From: Malus domestica
Lineage: Eukaryota; Streptophyta; Magnoliopsida; Rosales; Rosaceae
Reading direction: 5' to 3'
Assembly (NCBI RefSeq): GCF_042453785.1
Contig: NC_091675.1
Span: 6,832,501 to 6,896,500 of the forward strand
DNA length: 64,000 nt
Part shown: positions 56,201 through 64,000 of the stretch, piece after piece
Layout: each line of letters starts with the position of its first letter
How positions within the stretch are numbered: the stretch's first letter is position 1
Position numbers and translations under genes: made by a program
The notes under the pieces: generated by a model
Seen by the model: the letters and a program-made list of their open reading frames with translations, nothing else
Told to the model about the DNA's origin: nothing
Database searches by the model: none

Positions 56201-59200
56201 CTACTTTTAGCGTTGATTTTGGAACGTTAAATACTTTGGAGAAGGTTGATAGTTATGTTTTCGCAATTGCATATCCTTGGAGATGCTCTAATTATGGAGA
56301 GGTAGGATGTTGGAGTTAAGGCTTTTGTAGTTAAGGCACAAATTGGCACTTGATTGTAGCATTCGATAATTGAGTTCTACTCGAAGAATTGGCACTCATT
56401 CATTGTACACCTGTGGCGAGTTGACTCTCGTTTGTACTTAATTGTGGTGTGGACATTGTGTGTCATGTGCTACACAAGAATTGCTTCATGCCTTGCCAAC
56501 ATTGGTTACTTTTCTAAATGAATAATGTCAAGACTATCACAAACTACCAAAGCTTTCAAGGAATATTCAAATCATCAACCAAACTTCAAATTTGCAATGC
56601 TTCTTTCATGACTTAACAATGTTTCTTCACCAAATTGTCCATTCGCGTCAATTTTTTTTCATGTTCTTGCCATGCAGAATTATGGTAAATTTTGAAACTT
56701 ATGGAGTTCAAATATATAAAGTTGAACTATTCCCAAATGTTGCGTGCAAGTTTATGTCATGAATTATTTTGCTAGTAGTTATAGTAATGGCAACAATATT
56801 CCACTATTTTATTTGTAGTTTAGGTATCTCCCTTGTTCTCATCATTGCTAAATTTGATTAGTGTCCACGTGGTAAAACCCTTATTGGGTTGAAAGTAGTT
56901 TTTACTTGTTTCCTTCTTCATTGTGCTCCTTTCATTAGAACACTAAGAGTGCGTTTGTTGCATCGACTAAATCGGACTAGACTAGCTTCATGGATTTAGC
57001 CGGACTGACTTAGAATAGACTAAGCTGGACTGACTTAGTTAAGCGTTTGGTGCAGGATAATTATACAGACTCTAATATTATATTATTTAATCCATATCTA
57101 TTAGTATTTTGATATTAATTCTATCTTTTTCTTTTTTATAGAAACCTCTTCCTCTCTCTTTAAACCTTTCCCTCTTTTTCTTTGTGCCATTCTCTCTCTC
57201 CCTTCTTCCTCCTTTTCTCCCTCCAACTCAAGAAGTTGGAGAGCTCTAGAAGGCACGACAAATCAAATCCCTCCAATCCCATTTGAAACTCGAATCGAAT
57301 CCCTCTGGAAGTTGGAAGATCAAGATGAAAAACCCAGAAGTCAAGACGAAAGCTGAGCTCGATCATTTACTTGTTGGATCCCATTTGAAACCCAGATCCA
57401 ATCCCTCAACATCATGGTCTCCCCCTACCCGAGCACCACCGCACCCTTTTCTTAGGTAACTCCCACAACCACCTAACGAGAACAACCAATCCTCATCGCC
57501 TTTGTTCGTATGGGTTCGAATTCAGAAGCCATCGATGCCCTTTTGTAGCAGAAGCTCTTAAGTGGCGGGGACGACGAGGCACTCAAGATCCTGCGCAGCC
57601 CTTCACCACTGAGTGGAAGTTCGATGGAGAGGATTCTCATTGAAATGGGTGAAAACGATGGGGACAATGAACACGGACTGCTAATCCCAACTTTTCACAC
57701 GGTATTAGAGGTGAGGCGCGAAGGCTCGTCCCACTTAATCTCATTAAAGCTAGTCCTTTAACCATGCCAAACAAGGAACTAGGACAATAACTAAGCCAAT
57801 CCTAGCTAAGGAGGCCAAACAAACCGGAAGGGCTCATTTGGAACTTCTTTTAGAATGGATAAAAGCATTTTTAGATAACCAAGGGCACTTTCTTTTTTAG
57901 GAAGCACGATTACTCATAAGTGATTTTATACTCATTAATCTTTTCTTATTTTCACATTAGATGGTTTCAAACTATGGACCTAGCCTACTCGTGCAAGTCA
58001 CCCTACGTCCACCCTCAATACTAGGCTCATAAGTGCTTTTATAAGCCACAAGCATTTTTAAGTTTTTCTACCAAGCGTTGAAGAAGTTTTTTGGTTATCC
58101 GCAAGCGCTTTAAAGCTCACTTGGAACTACTTGTTTAGAAAGCGCTTTGGCTACAAGTGCTTATTAAACACCAGTTGAGGGTATGGTAGTCCGGTTTACT
58201 GTTAGTTCTTTTGTGTTATTAATGCCTAGTTCTTCCAAAATGATAACATAAAGATTCCAAAAAAGTTAACATTGGATTTAGTTCTTACAGTTGCTCATCT
58301 TCATTCTTGCAGGACAGAAGAACATGGTTCAAGGGATTTGTGAGTTGTTCATTTTCACTTCTATTCTTGGTTTTAATTGTTAATTTTGCTTGTGAATCTC
58401 AAGTTTTTGTTTATTGTTGAATTTGATTCTAGTGCATTGCACCTGTAAGGCCTCGAAACTGTCTTCCACTCTATTGCCTAGGGGCAAGGAAACATAATGG
58501 GGTGTTCTCAATTTGAACCTCAATTAGTAATTACTTTCACCAAAAAAGTTAAAAGAGAAGTTCCTTTAAATTGACATTTAATGGATGTTTTTATGTGGAC
58601 GGTAGTGGGTGCCATGTTGGACTGATGAAATGTCTTTTATCAATGTCAGCCTTGGGAGGATAGAATTCAGGCTGCACATGAGCAAGGCACCCTTGTTCTG
58701 CTCCAGAATTTGGATCCAGCATACACTTCAGCACAAGTGGAGGTAACAGTCGCATTGGAGCTTTAGTTGCAAACACTGTTATTACTTGGAGTATAGATTT
58801 TGAACTAAATGTACTAATGCAGTATGTAGTTGTGTGTTTACTCGTCCAATTTTTCATCTTTGTCAACTCTAGGCTGCCACTTATGTGTTGGGTTTTCTAC
58901 TTTAGAGCAACGTCTCATTTGATCTTATGTATTACATTTCAGGACATACTATGGCATGGTTTTAAGGAGAGCTGCACGGCTAAGATGATTCAGCGGACCG
59001 CCAATTCTAGTCCTCACTATGGTATGGATAATGTATTTAAATCTTATATTTATTCTCCTATCTATTTTCTCAGAAAAATTGACTTGATCTTGTTTTCAGA
59101 TGATAATATTTATTTGTAAACACAACATGGATGAAATTACGCTTATAGTCTAATTCTAAATTATTTGTTTGTTCATATTGTAGGACAAGCTCTTGTTATT

Positions 59201-60265
59201 CTCAAAACTAGGGAAGCAGCACAAAAGGTTGTTAGAGAATTGGATAAGAGATGTTTATTGTTGTCAAATGGAAGGTTTGTAGTTGGCTAATATTCTAGCA
59301 TAAGTCGTGTCAGCCTCTACAGCATGATGCATCTTTTTGCTATTTACTCTCTATATCTTGTTTTATTTCTCCTTGTTTCTCTGTTCCACTCCCCATTAAA
59401 TAATTTAGAATACTCCGCATACCAAGTTTTTTATTTTGAAGTCCTTTCTTATGACGTACTGGTAATCTTTTCTGTTGTATCCTATTTTTCTGTCTTATCA
59501 ATTCAAAGCAGTTGACATGTAAGAAGTTTTCACTAGGTGGTATTTTTTTTCTCTAGGTTCTGTTAATTAACTGTTTTTGATTGACGAAGGAGACGAGCTT
59601 CTGTCAATTTCAATGTGATTATCAACTTTTAATTTATATACAGCTAATTTCTGCAAATAGGGTGGTTCACATGATGATAGTTTTTATACGATTTATAGGC
59701 CTCTTGTTGGCAGCTTTGGAACTCCTTGTTCCTCAGAAAAGAAGGCACCCTTTTTTGGTCATCTTACTATTGAGAAACTACGGCACCAAAATGCACGGGA
59801 AATGGTACAGTTGCATCTCTCTCTCTCTCTCTACAAGCATCAACACATATACGAGAAACACAAGCGTATAAAGCTGGTATTGTTTGTTTCTGTTTTCATA
59901 GCCTTCTCATCTACATGTTTATGTTTTTACCTTTTTGGATCCAGAAAGAAGCCATATCTACTTCACATTGTTCCCAGCCCAACACTATTGAATACGATAT
60001 GGCCATGGAGTGGTGTTTACAACAAGAAAGATCAGATCTTTTGTGGAGGAACTTATATAAGGTCTTGGAAATATTCATTGTCATTTACAATATATTGTAT
60101 TGTGTTTGAATAATATGCTATTTAATGTTTCTGGGTGTTGTTTCCTTTGCCAAACTATCTCAAATGACTTTTTTCTCCTTTCATTTTTTGTTTTAGCAAC
60201 AAGGAAAGGAGTTGAGAAAACTCAAAGCGGAACTTAAACTCAAACCTGCACTTAAGAAGAAATAA
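53219..60265 (+). CDS. ASI1: ASI1 (ANTI-SILENCING 1), BAH and RRM protein
   Basis: Ten coding exons keep frame with GT-AG borders: 53219-53563, 54600-54768, 54870-55954, 58313-58339, 58650-58742, 58943-59021, 59184-59274, 59699-59804, 59945-60061 and 60197-60265, giving 726 residues. The BAH domain covers about residues 35-165 (FYESFTFDGEEYTLYDCVYL, KVKVLWFFRPCEISNF, ENELFLASGDGVGLANLNPL). A charged, Lys/Ser-rich middle encoded by one exon (172-533) has recurring KKxKL/D motifs that could act as nuclear localisation signals. An RRM lies at about 556-635 (GTLVLLQNLDPAY, then ALVILKTREAA). In Arabidopsis ASI1/IBM2 works with AIPP1 and EDM2 to favour full-length transcripts of genes with intronic heterochromatin. 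The fourth coding-exon pair flanks a 2.36 kb intron with transposon-like DNA. The ATG was chosen because it starts the ASI1-like N-terminus; the upstream frame is open but looks like leader. Confidence 0.9.
56955..57850. mobile_element. Probable DNA transposon with gene-like insert, in an ASI1 intron
   Basis: The left edge GTGCGTTTGTTGC and right edge GGCCAAACAAACC resemble Harbinger-type ends. Sub-terminal repeats of 'cggactgacttag' and 'ctagtcc' occur on opposite strands. The centre is GC-richer and CT-rich. The target duplication could not be defined, so this is weaker than the two Harbinger calls. Confidence 0.45.
57509..57690 (+). pseudogene. Gene-like fragment in the intronic element, unidentified
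   Basis: The plus strand reads MGSNSEAIDALL, TAG, then QKLLSGGDDEALKILRSPSP and SSMERILIEMGENDGDNEHG. It looks like a protein start with one nonsense codon. I do not recognise the parent. It may be another captured exon. Confidence 0.35.
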
Positions 60266-60712
60266 GCAATGCGGCTGGGTGAACTTGCTCCCATTGGTAA
60301 GTTTTACAACAAAGAAAGATCCCTACTTTCATTTTGAGTTACCTAATTGCATTGCTCAATGAATTTTTTTGGCAATCATTTTCTCGTGGGCTCTATGCAT
60401 TGTGATTCAAAAGAAGCTTTTCTCCTCTTTTGGAGCTTTATGAAATTGTCAAATTAACAGGATCTGCCACTTTTATAATAGACATTCGTGAATGATTTTT
60501 TTTTATTTTTTATCTTTATCTACTTGTGCGGAAGTGACTCATGAAAGTTCAATTCAAAGGTTTTAAAGGCTTTGGGCATGCATATGATGTATTCCTGTGT
60601 ACAGTGTAGATCCAACATATTAAGTTACAGTTAAATACTTGCATCATTCGTCATCGTTTCCTTGAGTAGGAGAAACTCTAAAATCATGTGTGTGCGTATT
60701 CTGTTTAGTCTG

Positions 60713-60767
<55 letters not shown>

Positions 60768-62055
60768 TGAGTTCAGTCTATTTACGCAATCCTTTTTTCC
60801 TCCATTTTTATTAGAAGGGTGATGAAAGAACTGATATGGTTGGGCTGTAATTCAAGGATCGGGCAATATCATGGTTGCGCAGGTGCAAGTCTTTTGTTCA
60901 GGACCAGTTTCCGGCTGTTGTGAATCTCATGTGAAGTTTTTGGCGGTAGGAAATAACTGGACGGTCTGCTTCATATGAGCATCATCACCGAAGAAAAGTG
61001 TAAATTCCTTTGTATCATCTTCAGATAGTGAATGCCGTTGTTTGTACGGTTAATGTTTAGGTTAAACAAGTGCTTTATCCCAGTCGAAAAATTAACAGCC
61101 CTAAGTTCTTATCTACTCTTTCTTAAACTCGATTTACCAATGAGAAGTTTCTCTTGGTGGGGTAACTGGTAGAATTCACTCTTTCTATGGGAGAAGTAAG
61201 GGGATGGCAAGTGTCTGTTCTAAATTAATCACGTTTTGCCATGTGAGAAAGTTGGAACAAATGATGACTGAGGTCGAGGGATAGGTTTGATGCATTGCCA
61301 CTTTGGCATGGGGTTTGTTGTTGAATTTCGGTATTTTATCCAATTAATTAAGGATAAAAAGGCCTAGCCCTGTTTTCAAAAAAAAAAAACAAAAAAGGCC
61401 TTGCCCTTTGCTTTTAATTTCTAATCAATGGCCAGATATTCAAATTTGTATCTTATTCCATGGATAGTGTGGGGATGTATAATACTTTTCTAATGGATTT
61501 GACATTTCTCCCAGCAAAAGCAAGAAAAGTGTTGAACCATTGAAAAAAGTTGATTTACTTTTTCGGTTCTTAAAATTTAAACTCATTTAATAATAATTGT
61601 AGAATGATGAGCATTACTATCATTTAAGAGGGTAAACAAGAATGTTTCGTAAAACACATTTTAAAATTATAGATTCTATTAACGGGGAGTAACACCTGAC
61701 AACGGTACAAAAAGAAAAGTTTTTGTTGGAGGTGATCAAAATTTCAAATTGCCATTAAGAGCTTTTCTCGTGGTGGCCACAATAATATCTCCTTTTACCG
61801 AATTCACCCCAACCGAACGTTTATTCCATTTCACACCAAGTAATTTTTTTTATTTTACTTTTTCAAATGAAGCAAGTAATTGGGTTGGTAATTATCTGGT
61901 TACCTACTCAATTTTTGACTGATTCACCACTTAATTCACTAATCAACAAGTACGACGCCGTTTCAGCTGCCTCAAAAAATGTGACCGTTACTTTAAAAAA
62001 TCATAATTAGGGACACCGAGTAATCAAAGCGCGCGAGTAGACGTTAATTCATCCG
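60266..62055. other. 3' region of ASI1 and spacer
   Basis: It holds the 3' flank of ASI1, a CT microsatellite, and AT-rich spacer. No further gene recognised. Confidence 0.55.
60719..60764 (+). repeat. (CT)n microsatellite
   Basis: About 22 uninterrupted CT units. Confidence 0.9.
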
Positions 62056-62083
62056 TTCCGTGCGAGTACACAATAAAAGTCAC

Positions 62084-62130
62084 TCCCTCTCTCTCTCTCC
62101 TCTTTCTCTGCTTTCTCTCTCCTCTCTCTC
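62084..62130 (+). promoter_or_regulatory. CT-rich leader tract of the NRG2-like gene
   Basis: A run of CTCTCTCT-type sequence lies about 350-400 bases before the ATG, typical of plant core promoters or leaders (Y-patch). Function is inference. Confidence 0.35.
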
Positions 62131-62483
62131 TGCTCTGTCTGCTCACTTCTGCACCTGTTTTGGCAGCACTCACTCTCTTTTCATTTCACTTCATTGTCCT
62201 CCTCCTCCATTGAAACCCTCTCCTCTCTCAAAAGTGAAAACCAAAAAAGCCCCCGTCTTTGCTCTCAAATCTCTCTGACTTACCAGAGCTCCCAAAACCC
62301 AGCTCCGACAAGCTTCGCTCTGCCATTTCCATGGAAGCGGCGCCGTTTTAGCCGCACCCAGAAGCTCCAAACCCAAAGCTCACATCTTCTTTTTGTATTT
62401 TTTTTCAACCCATTGCTCTTAAATGTCAAACAGTACACAACTTTAAGGAGTTTTTAGTCGTTTTTTCAAGACACCCACGAAAA

Positions 62484-63456
62484 ATGGGGTGCGCCCAATC
62501 GAGAATCGAAAACGAGGAATCCGTGTTGCGATGCAAGGACCGCCGGAACCTGATGAAAGAGGCGGTGGTGGCCAGGAACGCCTTCGCTTCCGGCCATTCT
62601 GGCTACGCCGTGGCCTTGAAGAACGCCGGTGCCGCGTTGAGTGATTACGGCCATGGAGAAACCCAAGTGACCCCGGAGATGGAAATCCTTCACAGCCAAC
62701 ATCAGCCGATGGACCCCGCATCTGAGCCGCCGCCGCCTCCGCCGCCCCATCTCGAGAACCTGAACCTTCCGCCGCCTCCGCCGCCTCTGCCCACTTTCAC
62801 TCCAAGCCCGATCAAGCGGGCCACCAGCATGCCAGTGATGAGCTCTGAGGCTCGGAAAATGGGGGGTCGGAGAGTTGGGCTGGCCATTGCGGAGGAGGAT
62901 GAGGAAGAAGAGGACCATGAACATGATGATGAGGATGAGAGCCATAAAGGGTTTCAGAGGAGATCGAGAAATGGGGCTTCGGAGACGACATCGTCGCCGC
63001 CGAGGACGCCGGAGATGAAGGCGGTGCCTCCGATGCCGGAGTCGAAGGGCATGGCTTGGGACTATTTCTTTATGGTGGATAACATGCCGGGACCATCTTT
63101 GAGTGAGAATGAAGAGGCTGAGGAATTTGGTGAAGATGAGAATATGGGGGTTGGCGGCGGCGGCGGCGGCGGCGGCGTTGATTTGGGTGATGAGGTTGAG
63201 CCCAAGACTCCGGAGAAGGTGGAGGAGATTGAGGAGAAGGCGGAAGAGGAAACTCCGGTGGCAATCGAGCATTCGAAGACTGCGCCACCGGAGTTTAGCA
63301 GGAGAGTAGCTAATGTGATTCCTGGTGTGACTTTGATGGACATATTGAATAAGATTGACGATCATTTCTTGAAGGCCTCGGAGAGTGCTCAGGAGGTTTC
63401 GAAGATGCTCGAGGCCACTCGGTTGCACTATCACTCGAATTTCGCAGATAATCGAG
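62484..63456 (+). CDS. NRG2: NRG2-like DUF630/DUF632 protein, first exon (partial)
   Basis: The frame opens with MGCAQSRIENEESVLRC, the DUF630 N-terminus, whose Gly2 and Cys3 suggest myristoylation and palmitoylation. Proline runs follow at about 78-105 (PPPPPPP, PPPPPPLP). Acidic stretches (EEDEEEEDHEHDDEDE) and the conserved SKGMAWDYFFMVDNMPGPSL come next, then a Gly8 run and the start of DUF632 at about 288 (GVTLMDILNKIDDHFLKASE). The exon ends after FADNR at a gtatac donor with one base of the next codon (Gly). The rest of DUF632, a coiled-coil region, lies beyond the window. The order matches Arabidopsis NRG2, which regulates nitrate signalling; family members also include rice REL2. The assignment to NRG2 is from memory. 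Confidence 0.85.
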
Positions 63457-64000
63457 GTATACGAGTTCTATGAATTCCCCTTAAGCCAAGTTCTTTATAT
63501 GATGTGCTTGTTTTTGTTCTGATCCTTAGGTGTAATGTAATGGCTAAGTTGATATCGAAGTTTGAAAGAGACCTTATTTTCTTCTCAAAAGCTTTCAAAA
63601 ATGTCTACAAATTGTCCTATAAAAAACATGTGGGCAAACATCTTGACTTCACTCGGGCTTTAAGCCTTTAAATATCAAAACGATAAATCTTTGGTTTTCA
63701 TATTACTTTTTGTTGATCTGATCTCAACCTTAGATATTTACACTTTCAAAAAAATTAAAGTGAGAAAAAGCACTTTGTATAAGCACTTTGCCCATATGTT
63801 GCCTCTTGTGACATCTAAAACTAATTCCTCTTTAGTTGTCGGTATTTACCCTTTTCTGTTTAAAGGTTGATGCTTTGAATCTTCCTGTTCCAGGACTTGG
63901 AAATCGTTAAACTAGTTTCGGAAACCACTATGTGAATGGCCGTTCTACCGAAAACATCTTTTGAATTTTAAATATTGTTGTCATTTGTTTTTGTGAGATA
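63457..64000 (+). other. First intron of the NRG2-like gene
   Basis: It starts at GTATAC and continues to the window end without another recognisable exon. Confidence 0.7.

Noticed and set aside
57850-58180. Possible extra MITE with 'ctcatttggaacttcttttag'
   Set aside because: The similar block at 58110 is in direct and not inverted orientation, and no target duplication was found.
62466-63434. 322-codon minus-strand frame opposite the NRG2-like exon
   Set aside because: It is an antisense shadow of a GC-rich exon; the plus-strand product has clear DUF630/DUF632 features.

Overview
The window is plant nuclear DNA. It has AT-rich spacers, GT-AG introns, Ty1/copia and LARD-like LTR elements, SINEs, MULE, hAT and PIF/Harbinger elements, and plant-specific gene families (RD22-type BURP, TBL/PMR5, ASI1, DUF630/DUF632). 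The repeat flavour resembles Rosaceae such as apple or pear. That assignment is inference from pattern memory, not a search result.

Layout. 1-5.3 kb is spacer holding MITEs, SINE pieces and a textbook Pack-MULE (3732-4575) that carries a piece of a SUVH-type SRA domain. 5.5-7.5 kb is an intact RD22-like BURP gene, followed by a dead tandem copy (8340-10201) and the 5' end of a third copy. That third copy is split by an LTR retroelement (12730-16601), which itself carries a 5' fragment of a trichome-birefringence-like (TBL) gene. 16.8-21.9 kb is a stack of transposons: an LTR remnant with a 1 kb foldback element, a hAT-like MITE, a Pack-MULE with an AP2/ERF piece, and a hAT element with a perfect 8-bp target duplication.

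22.0-37.2 kb is a decayed aminopeptidase M1 (APM1) gene on the + strand. It is inflated by SINEs, a gene-carrying PIF/Harbinger element, a 5.5 kb copia element and a nested LTR/Pack-Harbinger insertion in its last exon. A BURP relic separates it from a decayed, 5'-truncated TEBICHI/POLQ-type DNA polymerase gene on the - strand (39.1-50.9 kb). The polymerase gene is broken by a second copia element, a foldback MITE and a solo LTR, the two LTR elements lying inside coding exons.

52.3-60.3 kb is an apparently intact ASI1 (ANTI-SILENCING 1) gene, with a BAH domain, a charged middle and an RRM. Its long fourth coding intron holds transposon-like sequence. The right end (62484 onward) is the first exon of an NRG2-like DUF630/DUF632 gene that runs off the window.

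Overall there are three live-looking genes (RD22-like, ASI1, NRG2-like). Between the first two lies about 44 kb of pseudogenes and nested transposons. At least four and probably five elements there have carried off pieces of unrelated host genes. No bacterial-type system, CRISPR array, rRNA or tRNA gene was seen.
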